Origin: Mucilaginibacter_A sp965201005
Lineage (GTDB): Bacteria > Bacteroidota > Bacteroidia > Sphingobacteriales > Sphingobacteriaceae
Length of the DNA stretch: 64,000 nt
Direction of reading: 5' to 3'
Assembly: GCF_965201005.1 (NCBI RefSeq)
Contig: NZ_OZ241747.1
Span: forward strand, 1,798,001 to 1,862,000
Part shown: positions 1 through 7,954 of the stretch, in pieces
How the letters are laid out: the number at the start of each line of letters is the position of its first letter
Position numbering within the stretch: position 1 is the stretch's first letter
Notes under the pieces: model-generated
Database searches by the model: none
The model's input: only the letters and a program-made list of their open reading frames with translations
What the model was told of the DNA's origin: nothing
Translations under genes and position numbers: made by a program

Positions 1-629
1 CAAAAACAGAAGCTTATTTTTTATCTGTCATCCTTGTAATCAGTGCTTTGGCAATTGCATTTGGCAGTTCTTTACAGGTTGGTTGTGTAGTTTTGTGTTA
101 TTTTGTTTTGAACGTTTTTTATTCTGTAAAACTTAAAAACTTTGCTTTAATAGATGTAACAATTATCAGTATCGGTTTTAATTTAAGAGTAATTGCCGGT
201 GGTTTAGCTTGTGCAATTGTAGTAAGTAAATGGCTGATGATTATGGTTTTTTTGTTGTCCATGTTTCAGGCATTATCCAAAAGGATGGACGATTTATTTC
301 TGATGGCAAAAGATGTAAATAAACAGGTGAGGCGCTCTATCCACGGTTATAGCATAGAATTTTTGCAAATTGTGTTGTCTATGTTAACCGGTGTAATGTT
401 GGTTTGCTATATCATGTATATCATCTCACCGGAAATAATTGCCCGGCTTGGGGAATATTCCTACTTTACAACTTTATTTGTTTTACTTGGGTTATTGCGT
501 TACCTGCAACTCACATTTGTAAAAAAAGAAAGTGGTTCGCCGGTTAAAATTTTAACGAAAGACCGGTTTGTTCAATTAAGTATTTTTTGCTGGCTGCTTA
601 CTTTTGCCTTGTTAATTTATTTGAAATGA
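1..629 (+). CDS. UbiA-family prenyltransferase, C-terminal part (DPPR synthase-like)
   Basis: The reading frame is open to the left edge, so the N-terminus and probably the first Asp-rich motif are outside the window. The visible 209 residues are hydrophobic with about six membrane segments. A stretch reading GFNLRVIAGG followed by SKWL and ALSKRMDD matches the second conserved region of UbiA enzymes, most closely decaprenyl-phosphate phosphoribosyltransferase-like proteins. Such enzymes transfer an activated pentose onto a polyprenyl phosphate in the inner membrane. The stop overlaps the next start (ATGA), so it is the first visible gene of a tightly coupled operon with a GT-C-like protein and a HAD phosphatase. 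The exact substrate is inferred only. Confidence 0.8.
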   Translation, partial: KTEAYFLSVILVISALAIAFGSSLQVGCVVLCYFVLNVFYSVKLKNFALIDVTIISIGFNLRVIAGGLACAIVVSKWLMIMVFLLSMFQALSKRMDDLFLMAKDVNKQVRRSIHGYSIEFLQIVLSMLTGVMLVCYIMYIISPEIIARLGEYSYFTTLFVLLGLLRYLQLTFVKKESGSPVKILTKDRFVQLSIFCWLLTFALLIYLK

Positions 630-2086
630 ATACTGTACCCAAAACAATAATAGTTTTCCTGCTGGTATTTTATATTTTTTTAACTTTTTTATTTGCTTTT
701 AATGGTTATCCGGGTTTTATCCAGGATTCAACATGTTTTTTACCAACGGCATATTTTATCAATCATTTTCATCAACTGATCAATCCGTTGTATGATGCAG
801 GTTTGGATCCAATTCAGCACCGGTTTTTGTTTTATCCGCCTTTGTTCCCTTATGTAATTGCATTTATAAACCACTTAATGCCAGGGTTTTATCATAACAT
901 GGCCGTAAGTTTAACATTGATAGATAACCTGAGTTTGCATGTACTTTTATCAAGTATTGCAATTTTTGTCCGTAAAAACAGTATCAAACTTTCCGGCAAC
1001 CTATATCTTTTTACAATACTTTGGCTGGTTGCATTGTTCTCATTTTATGGCGTTCAGGAAGGGCGGCCGGAAGTGCTTTGCAAGTTTTTTATTTCCTGTT
1101 TTTTGTTGAACAATATTTATCAAAGTAAAAAATCCTGTAATTTTAACAATGGGTTGTTAGTTGGTTTAAATCTGATCACTTCGCCAATTTCCACTTTTTA
1201 TCTGATGATCATTACGGTTGGATTATTAGTTTATCACAATAATTTCAAATTCAAACCTATTGTACAAACCTTAATTGGTTTTGCAATTGTGTTAAGTGTT
1301 TTTACTATTTTGTATCCATATCATATTTCGGAATTGATCCATAGTTTGCAAAAGCATTCGCAAAATGTGATCTTGAACCGGGTGAGCACCGGCGGTTTTA
1401 AAAACTTTGTTCAGTTTTATATCACTTATGCTTATGCGCCATTTCTAATTATTAATTTTTTGTTGTCAATTTTTTATGTTGGATATCTTTTGGTCAAAAA
1501 AAATAAATTTATTGTACTTGGATTGTTGCTGATTTTAACAATTCTGGTTTCTTATTTTTCATTTAAAGATATGCCGATGAATTACAACATGCTTGTTTTA
1601 TCGCCATTATTTTTCTTTATCTTGTTTGTGATTTATGCAGAAATGTCCAGACGGAATTTCTCAAACCTTTTTTTGAAAACCACAACTTCAATATTGGTTT
1701 TAACTTTGTTTGTAAATTCTACAGGTTTTATCCGGAAAACATTATTGTATTTCAGCACACAAGATCAGCAGGTTTCCGGTGCGGATTTTCGTAAAGAGTT
1801 TATCAAAATTTATCAGCTCAACCCAAAAAACAAAAAGATTGCAATTTCATTTTCGCTTTGGCCGTATTGCTTGGATGAATATAAAAACATTACGATGAAC
1901 AACCTGGACACAAATGTGCAATATGAAATTGTGCAGCAATTGTATTCCGGATCCAACGAACCAAAACCGGAAACCGGGTTCAAACTAATTGAAAACAATT
2001 TCATTAAAAAGCACCCAAAATTTTGGAAAATACCTTTGGGCAATACTTATCCCTGGTTTCAAACGGCGGTTTATGAACGAAAGTAA
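626..2086 (+). CDS. Polytopic membrane protein, GT-C glycosyltransferase-like
   Basis: A 486-residue protein with about ten hydrophobic segments. An early loop carries acidic and aromatic residues (YPGFIQDSTCF near residue 28, then RFLFYPPLFPYVIAF), the layout of GT-C glycosyltransferases that use polyprenyl-phosphate sugar donors. I chose ATG 626, which overlaps the stop of the upstream UbiA gene by four bases, over the TTG at 587. The C-terminal 90 residues appear periplasmic. A B-type core of the iterated word lies at 971-984 with its AT-rich flank. The family is not certain; the GT-C call rests on topology, the loop and the operon partners. It overlaps the next gene by 14 bases. Confidence 0.55.
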   Translation: MNTVPKTIIVFLLVFYIFLTFLFAFNGYPGFIQDSTCFLPTAYFINHFHQLINPLYDAGLDPIQHRFLFYPPLFPYVIAFINHLMPGFYHNMAVSLTLIDNLSLHVLLSSIAIFVRKNSIKLSGNLYLFTILWLVALFSFYGVQEGRPEVLCKFFISCFLLNNIYQSKKSCNFNNGLLVGLNLITSPISTFYLMIITVGLLVYHNNFKFKPIVQTLIGFAIVLSVFTILYPYHISELIHSLQKHSQNVILNRVSTGGFKNFVQFYITYAYAPFLIINFLLSIFYVGYLLVKKNKFIVLGLLLILTILVSYFSFKDMPMNYNMLVLSPLFFFILFVIYAEMSRRNFSNLFLKTTTSILVLTLFVNSTGFIRKTLLYFSTQDQQVSGADFRKEFIKIYQLNPKNKKIAISFSLWPYCLDEYKNITMNNLDTNVQYEIVQQLYSGSNEPKPETGFKLIENNFIKKHPKFWKIPLGNTYPWFQTAVYERK

Positions 2087-2678
2087 AGCCATTGCTTTTT
2101 TTGATTTTGACGGAACGATAACCAACCGTGATATTTTTTGGGATTATCTTTTTTACCGTTTAAAAACCGGTTTATCGCCCAAAAAAATAATTTACAGTTC
2201 CCCGTATTTTGCGTTGTATCTGATTAAAGTTTTGAACAATGAAAAAGCCAAACAATTGATTTTTAGTCAGCTTTTTAAAGATGAACCGATAGAGTTTTTC
2301 AAAAGCACTATACAAAAATACTACGAAACGGAGTTGAGGTTTAGATTGAAAAAAGATGCGCTAACCCAAATTTTATGGCATAAAAACAGTATGCACCAAG
2401 TTTATATTGTAACAGCCAACTTTGATTTAATCGTACGGCAATTTGCAACAGAACAATCTATTAAATTAATTTCTACAAAATTGGATATTGAAAATGCAGT
2501 GCTTACCGGAAAGTTTTCAACACCAAATTGTTATGGAGAGGAAAAGGTAAACCGTATCGAAAAAGAAGTTTTAAACTTAACTTCTTTTACAAAGATTTAT
2601 GTTTATGGCGACAGTAAAGGCGACCGTGAAATGCTGGCGTTGGCAACCGATCCGTTTTACCGTTATTTCAAAAAGTAA
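2073..2678 (+). CDS. HAD-IB family phosphatase (SerB-like)
   Basis: A 201-residue HAD hydrolase. Motif I is DFDGT with the nucleophile and acid Asp11 and Asp13, motif II is VTANFD, and motif IV is GDSKGDREML. Helices between motif I and II form the small cap typical of subfamily IB. ATG 2073 was chosen because it places the DxD eleven residues from the start; an upstream ATG at 1989 would add an unrelated tail inside the previous gene. In pentosyl-polyprenyl pathways a phosphatase acts after the UbiA transferase to remove the 5-phosphate, which fits this operon, but that role is inference. A B-type core with full flank is at 2380-2393. Confidence 0.85.
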   Translation: MNESKAIAFFDFDGTITNRDIFWDYLFYRLKTGLSPKKIIYSSPYFALYLIKVLNNEKAKQLIFSQLFKDEPIEFFKSTIQKYYETELRFRLKKDALTQILWHKNSMHQVYIVTANFDLIVRQFATEQSIKLISTKLDIENAVLTGKFSTPNCYGEEKVNRIEKEVLNLTSFTKIYVYGDSKGDREMLALATDPFYRYFKK

Positions 2679-2698
2679 TAAAACACGGCTTTAAATCA

Positions 2699-2723
2699 GT
2701 GCTTCTTTTATCGCCTAAAAATT
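2699..2723 (-). repeat. Iterated word, intergenic copy
   Basis: GTGCTTCTTTTATC followed by GCCTAAAAATT on the plus strand. It lies 21 bases after the HAD gene and upstream of the rpsF promoter. Confidence 0.85.
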
Positions 2724-2735
2724 GGCGGGTTTGGA

Positions 2736-2785
2736 TTTGATAAATCCGTTTTTCTTCCTACATTTGCGCTCCGCTTTTTGGCGGA
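2736..2785 (+). promoter_or_regulatory. rpsF operon promoter and leader hairpin
   Basis: TTTG at 2736-2739, 19 bases, then TACATTTG at 2759-2766. This matches the Bacteroidota housekeeping promoter (TTTG, about 19 bases, TAnnTTTG). Transcription should begin about five bases downstream, leaving a leader of about 40 bases. A small hairpin, TCCGC (2770-2774) with GCGGA (2781-2785), sits at the predicted 5' end. bS6-bS18 autoregulation through a leader structure is known in other phyla; whether this hairpin serves that is unproven. Confidence 0.7.
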
Positions 2786-2812
2786 TAAATCATTAAATAT
2801 CAACAGCAAAGA

Positions 2813-3181
2813 ATGCAACAGTACGAAACAGTAATCGTTCTTACCCCGTTGTTATCTGTAGAAGTAGCGAAAGAGGCCATTGCCAAATTCACTAAAATCC
2901 TTACTGATAACGGAGCCGAAATTGTCCAGGAGGATAATTGGGGTTTGAGAAAATTAGCGTACCCTGTACAAAAGAAAACGACAGGTTACTATCACCTAAC
3001 TGAATACAAGGCCCCGGGTGAACTAATTAATAAACTGGAAACCGAGTTTCGCCGTGATGAGCGCGTGCTTCGTTTTTTAACTATTTCGCTGGATAAACAT
3101 GCCATCGCTTATAATGAGAAAAAACGTAGCGGTGCCTTTAATCAGCGCAAACCTAAAACTGAGGAGGCCGCAGCAAGATAA
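2813..3181 (+). CDS. rpsF: 30S ribosomal protein bS6
   Basis: A 122-residue bS6 of normal length. It starts MQQYETVIVLTPLLS and holds the conserved GLRKLAYPVQKKTTGYY block and the RRDERVLRFLT segment that binds bS18. The basic, Glu-rich tail contains the GAGGAGG that precedes rpsR. The stop TAA overlaps the ATG of rpsR by one base, so the two subunits, which form a heterodimer on the 30S platform, are translationally coupled. Gene order rpsF-rpsR-rplI is the common Bacteroidota arrangement. Confidence 0.98.
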   Translation: MQQYETVIVLTPLLSVEVAKEAIAKFTKILTDNGAEIVQEDNWGLRKLAYPVQKKTTGYYHLTEYKAPGELINKLETEFRRDERVLRFLTISLDKHAIAYNEKKRSGAFNQRKPKTEEAAAR

Positions 3182-3444
3182 TGGCAAACGATCAGATTAA
3201 ATACGTTACCGCCCCTAAAGTAGAGGACAACCGTAAAAAATATTGCCGTTTCAAAAAGAACGGGATCAAGTACATTGATTATAAAGACGCCAACTTTTTA
3301 TTCAAGTTTATTAACGATCAGGGCAAATTACTGCCGCGTCGTTTAACCGGCACTTCATTAAAATTTCAGCGTAAAGTGGCCCAGGCGGTAAAACGCGCAC
3401 GCCATATTGGTTTGTTGCCTTACGTTGCAGACTCGTTAAAATAG
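3181..3444 (+). CDS. rpsR: 30S ribosomal protein bS18
   Basis: An 87-residue bS18 with the typical core (KKYCRFKKNGIKYIDYKD, LPRRLTGTSLKFQRKVAQAVKRARHIGLLP). A GAGGAGG at 3161-3167 lies 13 bases upstream of the ATG, inside rpsF. In Bacteroidota, bS18 with bS6 and bS21 forms the pocket that hides the anti-Shine-Dalgarno tail of 16S rRNA, so Shine-Dalgarno-like sequences in this operon are notable. The stop TAG is part of the Shine-Dalgarno sequence of rplI. Confidence 0.98.
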   Translation: MANDQIKYVTAPKVEDNRKKYCRFKKNGIKYIDYKDANFLFKFINDQGKLLPRRLTGTSLKFQRKVAQAVKRARHIGLLPYVADSLK

Positions 3445-3448
3445 GAGG
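3443..3448 (+). promoter_or_regulatory. Strong Shine-Dalgarno sequence for rplI
   Basis: AGGAGG seven bases before ATG 3456, overlapping the rpsR stop codon. Strong Shine-Dalgarno sites are uncommon in Bacteroidota, where most genes are translated without one, and none is obvious upstream of most other genes here. Confidence 0.75.
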
Positions 3449-3455
3449 ATACGAA

Positions 3456-3899
3456 ATGGAAGTTATATTAAAACAAGACATCAAGAACCTCGGCGAGAAA
3501 GATGATGTAGTAAACGTAAAACCGGGTTACGGTCGCAACTATTTGATCCCGAAAGGGTTTGCAAGTATGGCCACCGGATCTGCACGCAAAGTTTTGGCCG
3601 AAAACCTGAAACAAGCTGCTTTTAAACAAGAAAAAATCCGCAAAGATGCTGATGCCATTGCGGCCAGGTTGGAAGGCGTAACGCTTACAATTGGTGCAAA
3701 AGCCGGCGAAAGCGGCAAAATTTTCGGTGCAATCAATACCATCCAGATTTCTGATGCGTTGAAAAAACAAGGTTTTGAGGTTGATCGCCGGAAAATTACT
3801 TTTGACAGCGAGCCAAAATTTGTTGGTGATTACACTGCAAACTTAAACCTTCACAAAGAAGTAAAAGTAAAAGTTCCGTTTACGGTTGTAGCAGAGTAA
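3456..3899 (+). CDS. rplI: 50S ribosomal protein bL9
   Basis: A 147-residue bL9. The N-terminal RNA-binding domain shows MEVILKQDIKNLGEKDDVVNVKPGYGRNYLIPKGFA, split across the conserved GYGRNYLIP motif, followed by the long connecting helix and the C-terminal domain. Third gene of the bS6-bS18-bL9 operon, 11 bases after rpsR. Translation probably uses the AGGAGG at 3443-3448. Confidence 0.98.
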   Translation: MEVILKQDIKNLGEKDDVVNVKPGYGRNYLIPKGFASMATGSARKVLAENLKQAAFKQEKIRKDADAIAARLEGVTLTIGAKAGESGKIFGAINTIQISDALKKQGFEVDRRKITFDSEPKFVGDYTANLNLHKEVKVKVPFTVVAE

Positions 3900-3941
3900 G
3901 CTTTTAAATTTGATAAATCTGGTATCTTGGTTAATTTTAAG

Positions 3942-3966
3942 ATGCTTCTTTTATCACTTAAAATTA
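3942..3966 (-). repeat. Iterated word, intergenic copy
   Basis: ATGCTTCTTTTATC followed by ACTTAAAATTA. It sits between rplI and its terminator. Confidence 0.9.
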
Positions 3967-3977
3967 GCCAAAATAAA

Positions 3978-4010
3978 AAAGGTGTCTGAGCAATCGGGCA
4001 CCTTTCTTAT
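3978..4010 (+). terminator. Terminator of the rpsF-rpsR-rplI operon
   Basis: Stem AAAGGTG (3978-3984) with CACCTTT (3999-4005) and a 14-base loop that can pair further, followed by a T-rich CTTATTT stretch. Confidence 0.65.
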
Positions 4011-4026
4011 TTATATTTGAAACCAA

Positions 4027-4704
4027 ATGCGTTTGTTTAAATATCTGCTGAAATTAATTTTGATTGGCTTTTTCGGCACAACAATTCTTTGGGTTTTGCT
4101 GTACCGTTTTGTCAATCCACCGATAACATTGCTGATGATCGACCGTGGTTTTGAACGAAAATCAGCCGGAAAAACCTGGAAAATCGATAAAACCTGGGTT
4201 CCGTTTGACCAGATGTCCATCAATATAAAAAAAGCTGCAGTTGCTGCCGAAGATCAATTGTTTTTTGAACACCATGGGTTTGATTTAAAAGCAATGGAAC
4301 TTGCAATCGAGAAAAATCAGCACAGTAAAAAGTTGATTGGTGGAAGTACAATTTCTCAGCAAACGGCAAAAAATGTTTTTTTGTGGCCCGGCCGTTCTTA
4401 TGTGCGCAAGGCTTTTGAAGCTTATTTTACGATGCTGATTGAAGCTTTATGGAGCAAAGAACGCATTATGGAAGTATATTTGAATGTAATTGAAATGGGT
4501 GATGGAATTTACGGGATTGAAGCCGCTTCGCAGGAATATTTTGATTGCAAGGCTTCAGCTCTTACCAAAAAACAAGCTTCATTGATTGCGGGCGTTTTCC
4601 CAAATCCGCTGAAATGGTCGCCGGCAAAACCAACCAGATATATTCGGCACCGCAGTTATCTTATCATGAAAAACATGGCAAGATTGGGTCCGCTTGATTT
4701 TTAG
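4027..4704 (+). CDS. mtgA: Monofunctional peptidoglycan glycosyltransferase
   Basis: A 225-residue GT51 enzyme that polymerises lipid II glycan chains at the inner membrane, without a transpeptidase domain. One N-terminal membrane helix (residues 6-27) is followed by the GT51 motifs in order: EDQLFFEHHGFD with the catalytic Glu, GGSTISQQTAKN, RKAFEAYFT and KERIMEVYLN. Length is normal for MtgA. Its TAG stop (4702-4704) lies inside the TTTTAGG flank of an iterated-word copy. It is convergent with the minus-strand gene ending at 4836. Confidence 0.95.
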   Translation: MRLFKYLLKLILIGFFGTTILWVLLYRFVNPPITLLMIDRGFERKSAGKTWKIDKTWVPFDQMSINIKKAAVAAEDQLFFEHHGFDLKAMELAIEKNQHSKKLIGGSTISQQTAKNVFLWPGRSYVRKAFEAYFTMLIEALWSKERIMEVYLNVIEMGDGIYGIEAASQEYFDCKASALTKKQASLIAGVFPNPLKWSPAKPTRYIRHRSYLIMKNMARLGPLDF

Positions 4705-4720
4705 GTGATAAAAGAAGCAT
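4697..4720 (+). repeat. Iterated word carrying the mtgA stop codon
   Basis: An AT-rich flank with TTTTAGG, then GATAAAAGAAGCAT. The TAG of the flank is the mtgA stop. Confidence 0.9.
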
Positions 4721-4764
4721 TTGTTACTCCATCAATAGAAACGGTTTTTCAGTAAATCAACATG

Positions 4765-4788
4765 AATTTACACCTGTAAAAGAAGCAT
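4765..4788 (+). repeat. Iterated word, second copy in the same gap
   Basis: Flank GAATTTACACC, then TGTAAAAGAAGCAT. It has the same orientation as the copy 68 bases upstream, in a gap between convergent genes. Confidence 0.85.
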
Positions 4789-4835
4789 CGTTTTTTAATG
4801 AAGATTTCTCCCTTTGGCTGAAATAACAAAATGAA

Positions 4836-5321
4836 TCAGGCTTGAACCAAACTTCCAAACACACGATTGTGCCAGCTGTTTTTGAACGGAACCTGCCACT
4901 TGGTTTGTAAATCTGCTAAGTTTGAAGCCATATTGTTAAACACAATTGTTCCGGCATTTACTTTCCCTTCGCGCAATAAAACTTCCAGTTCTTCCCGATT
5001 GGCAGATTTGATTTGTCCATCTTCAAAATAAGCCGTTTGAAAACGGTCAAAAAGATTGACGTTGAACGCAGTTTCCACTTCTTTTAGAAAACGGACGGAT
5101 TTATCAATAGAACAACCGCTTGCCCCGGCCTGGCTTTCATCAACCAGCAAAATAACAAAACGGTTAAAAACAACTTGTGCCGATGCCTTTAACTGCTGGT
5201 TGTGTGCCGTCCAGGTTTGTGCAAATTGCTGAAGTGAGGTTTCAAGCCTGGCCGTTTCTGAACTTGTAAATTCCCGATCAGACTGATAAATCCAAACTTT
5301 TGAATTGGGTGAAAATTCCAT
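4836..5321 (-). CDS. Conserved Bacteroidota protein of unknown function
   Basis: A 161-residue soluble protein with no signal peptide or membrane segment. I recognise it only as a conserved Bacteroidota family sometimes labelled ABC transporter ATPase; no Walker A or ABC signature is present, so that label is not supported. It has an alpha/beta composition, with a hydrophobic strand FVILLVDES near residue 54 and a C-terminal PFKNSWHNRVFG motif. It lies downstream of the Fe-S gene pair but has its own TAAATTTG promoter box four bases before the ATG. Confidence 0.7.
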   Translation of the reverse strand: MEFSPNSKVWIYQSDREFTSSETARLETSLQQFAQTWTAHNQQLKASAQVVFNRFVILLVDESQAGASGCSIDKSVRFLKEVETAFNVNLFDRFQTAYFEDGQIKSANREELEVLLREGKVNAGTIVFNNMASNLADLQTKWQVPFKNSWHNRVFGSLVQA

Positions 5322-5325
5322 AATG

Positions 5326-5333
5326 CAAATTTA
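5326..5333 (-). promoter_or_regulatory. -7 promoter box, nearly adjacent to start codon
   Basis: TAAATTTG on the minus strand, ending four bases before the ATG at 5321. Transcription would start at or next to the ATG, so the mRNA may be leaderless. Confidence 0.5.
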
Positions 5334-5406
5334 ACCGAATGCTTGTTTTATAGTTGTAATTTTTTGTTTTCGGTCAAAGTTTTTTTCAACTTAAATGGAT
5401 AAACAA

Positions 5407-6192
5407 TTACAAACCATTTGCCCGGACCGTAATTTCGGCAATGTCCAGCACTTCAATTTCCTGTTCTTTTTGAAGCTGTTTTACGCCATCGTTCAGCATT
5501 GTCATACAAAACGGACAGGCAGCCGCTACAATATTGGCTTTGGTGGCAACTGCTTCTTCCACACGTTCTGTATTGATTTCTTTACTTCCTTTTTCAGCTT
5601 CTTTAAAAAGCTGCGCGCCGCCCGCCCCGCAGCACAAACCATTGCTTTTGCAGCGTTTCATTTCCACCAGTTCGGCATCCAAAATTTCCAAAGCTTTTCG
5701 TGGTGCTTCGTAAACTTGATTGCCGCGGCCTAAGTAACAAGGATCATGATAAGTGATTTTTTTGCCGGTAAAAGAAGCACCGTCTTCCGTTCTTAATTTT
5801 CCGCTATCTATCAGTTGCTGAATGAGTTGTGTATGATGAAGCACTTCGTAATTTCCGCCCAGGTTTGGGTATTCGTTTTTGATGGTGTTGAAACAATGCG
5901 GACAGCCGGTCACGATTTTTTTGATCTGATAACCATCCAAAACCTGAATGTTCATCATCGCCTGCATCTGGAACAAAAACTCGTTTCCGGCGCGTTTGGC
6001 CGGGTCGCCGGTGCAGCTTTCTTCTTCCCCCAAAACCGCAAAACTGATGCCCGCGTGCTGTAAAATTTTGCAGATGGAACGCGTGATATTTTGTGCCCGT
6101 GCATCAAAACTTCCGGCGCAGCCAACCCAAAATAATATTTCAGGCTGCTGGTTCTTGGCGGCCATTTCGGCCATGGTTTGTATCGGATTCAT
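5407..6192 (-). CDS. (Fe-S)-binding protein, CCG-domain, HdrB-like
   Basis: A 261-residue protein with two cysteine-rich CCG domains as in heterodisulfide reductase subunit B, GlpC and LldE. Domain one shows WVGCAGSFD, VTGCPHCFNTIKNEYP and HDPCYLGRGN; domain two shows LCCGAGGAQLF and AACPFCMTMLND. These motifs bind a [4Fe-4S] cluster and act at a thiol or quinone electron-transfer site. It follows the membrane Fe-S gene by 51 bases on the same strand, and both probably form one electron-transfer complex. The redox partner is unknown. An iterated word (GCAC form) is inside the gene at 5767-5780. Confidence 0.9.
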   Translation of the reverse strand: MNPIQTMAEMAAKNQQPEILFWVGCAGSFDARAQNITRSICKILQHAGISFAVLGEEESCTGDPAKRAGNEFLFQMQAMMNIQVLDGYQIKKIVTGCPHCFNTIKNEYPNLGGNYEVLHHTQLIQQLIDSGKLRTEDGASFTGKKITYHDPCYLGRGNQVYEAPRKALEILDAELVEMKRCKSNGLCCGAGGAQLFKEAEKGSKEINTERVEEAVATKANIVAAACPFCMTMLNDGVKQLQKEQEIEVLDIAEITVRANGL

Positions 6193-6243
6193 TTTTATCT
6201 GTAAAAAGTTCAGCTTAAAATTTTATCAACAACTGGCTGATAA

Positions 6244-7539
6244 TCAGTTTTCTGTCACCCAATTTAAACGATCAGAAGGCGGATATTTCCAGGGCGCACC
6301 GTTATTTTCCAGGTTTGCAAACATATTGTTTAAACTTTGCGGTGCTTTGGATTCTTCCATCACCGCAAACCTTCGCAATTCGGTGATGATCTCTAAAGGA
6401 TTGATGTTTACCGGACAAGCTTCTACACAAGCATTACAACTGATGCAGGCCCAAATTTCTTCGCGGCTGATGTAATCGTCCAGCAAGGTTTTTTCATCGG
6501 TAAAAGAAGCATCGTGCTGATCGATATTGTGGCCGATCTCCGTAATCCGGTCGCGCGTGTCCATCATTATTTTCCGCGGGGAAAGCAGTTTTCCGGTGAT
6601 ATTGGCCGGGCAGACCGCGGTACAACGGCCGCATTCGGTGCAAGTGTAAGCGTCCATTAAGTTTTTCCAAGTGAGATCGGTTGCATCTTTCGCCCCAAAA
6701 CGGGCAATGTTTTCTGTTTCCGGAGGAACAAAACCCGGATCAAGCATCGCCATGACTTCGGGCGTTACCGAAGCCATATTGTTGAATTTTCCCTGCGGGC
6801 TGAGGTTGGAAAAATACGTGTTCGGGAAAGCCAGCAAAATATGAAAATGTTTGGAGTAGGGCAGATAATTAAGGAAAGCAAAAATACCGACGATGTGGAA
6901 CCACCAGCAAAAACGCTCCAGCAAAATCAAATTTTTGGTGGATAAAAGAAGCACCGGACTAAAAAAACCACTTACCGGGAAAGCACCTGCGCGGATATAA
7001 TGCAGATTGTTTTGCAGCTGTAATTGATGGTCTGCAGCATTCATGGTCAAAAAAGCGGTCATCAGCAAAATCTCCACCAATAAAATATAATTTGCATCAG
7101 ATTTTGGCCAGGCCGCCATTTCCCGGCCCGAAAACCGTTTTAATTTGAGGATATTCCTTCGTACCAAAAAAATTATACAACTAACCAAAACCAGTAAGGC
7201 CAGGATTTCAAAACTGCCGATCAGAAAGTTGTACAAGCTTCCCAATCCGGCAAAAATGCGGTGCGTTCCGAAGATGCCATCGATTGCAATTTCCAAAACT
7301 TCAATATTGATAATAACGAAACCGGCATAAACCAATAAATGCAGCAGGGCGGCAACGGGGCGTTTGCCCATTTTAGATTGGCCGAGCGCAACTTTGAGCA
7401 TCGTTTTCCAGCGTTTTGCAGGATGATCGGAGCGATTGAGTGCCTGCCCTAACCGGATGTTGCGCCTGATTTTGAGCAAGTTGCGCATAAAAAGTGCAAT
7501 TGCCGCTGTGGCAAGCAGTATAAATAAAATTTGAGCCAT
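6244..7539 (-). CDS. Membrane 4Fe-4S ferredoxin protein, HdrC/HdrE-like fusion
   Basis: A 431-residue protein. The N-terminal 240 residues contain about five membrane helices resembling the cytochrome-b-like subunit of heterodisulfide or nitrate reductases. The C-terminal half has two [4Fe-4S] binding motifs, CTECGRCTAVCP and CISCNACVEACP. It probably passes electrons between the membrane quinone pool and the CCG protein encoded next. Iterated words lie inside the gene at 6499-6512 and 6941-6954 and encode different peptides (DASFTDE and LLLSTKN), which shows frame independence. Confidence 0.88.
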   Translation of the reverse strand: MAQILFILLATAAIALFMRNLLKIRRNIRLGQALNRSDHPAKRWKTMLKVALGQSKMGKRPVAALLHLLVYAGFVIINIEVLEIAIDGIFGTHRIFAGLGSLYNFLIGSFEILALLVLVSCIIFLVRRNILKLKRFSGREMAAWPKSDANYILLVEILLMTAFLTMNAADHQLQLQNNLHYIRAGAFPVSGFFSPVLLLSTKNLILLERFCWWFHIVGIFAFLNYLPYSKHFHILLAFPNTYFSNLSPQGKFNNMASVTPEVMAMLDPGFVPPETENIARFGAKDATDLTWKNLMDAYTCTECGRCTAVCPANITGKLLSPRKIMMDTRDRITEIGHNIDQHDASFTDEKTLLDDYISREEIWACISCNACVEACPVNINPLEIITELRRFAVMEESKAPQSLNNMFANLENNGAPWKYPPSDRLNWVTEN

Positions 7540-7661
7540 GCTGTTTTTACCTCATCAAAATCCTAAATTAGGGATTTGGCTTTATAATGCGTTGCTTTTT
7601 AAATGAAAACCGGCTTCAAAGTATTTTTTTGAAAAAGATTTTAAAAAATCAAAAAACACAC

Positions 7662-7669
7662 TACATTTG
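7662..7669 (+). promoter_or_regulatory. -7 promoter box of tRNA-Phe
   Basis: TACATTTG ending 15 bases before the tRNA. I see no convincing TTG 19 bases upstream. Confidence 0.5.
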
Positions 7670-7684
7670 CAACCCTAAACAGGG

Positions 7685-7757
7685 GGTACCATAGCTCAGT
7701 TGGTAGAGCAAAGGACTGAAAATCCTTGTGTCGCTGGTTCGATTCCAGCTGGTACCA
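7685..7757 (+). tRNA. tRNA-Phe (GAA)
   Basis: Acceptor arms GGTACCA and TGGTACC, D arm with GCTC and GAGC, anticodon stem AAGGA/TCCTT around loop CTGAAAA (anticodon GAA), T arm GCTGG-TTCGATT-CCAGC, discriminator A. CCA is not encoded. It stands alone between divergent operons. Confidence 0.96.
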
Positions 7758-7768
7758 CACTTAAAATT

Positions 7769-7805
7769 AAAAGGTTATATGTTCAAAAACATGTGGCCTT
7801 TTTTG
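7769..7805 (+). terminator. Terminator after tRNA-Phe
   Basis: AAAAGG (7769-7774) and CCTTTTTT (7797-7804) enclose a second ATATGT/ACATGT pairing, followed by T residues. Confidence 0.7.
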
Positions 7806-7954
7806 TTGACGCAGCATTGGTACAATGTTTTGTGTTTTCATCAGGAAAAGTTCAGGGCTGTGGCAAAAATGAAAGTTTTTAGGCCATACCAGTCATTTTA
7901 AACCAGTACAATTTTTTATTTTAAACGCTGAGCTAATCTATTCAGAAATATTAT

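Noticed and set aside
4836..5321. ABC transporter ATPase label
   Set aside because: No Walker A, Walker B or signature motif is present.
7700..7882. 60-codon ORF overlapping tRNA-Phe
   Set aside because: It translates the tRNA and its terminator.
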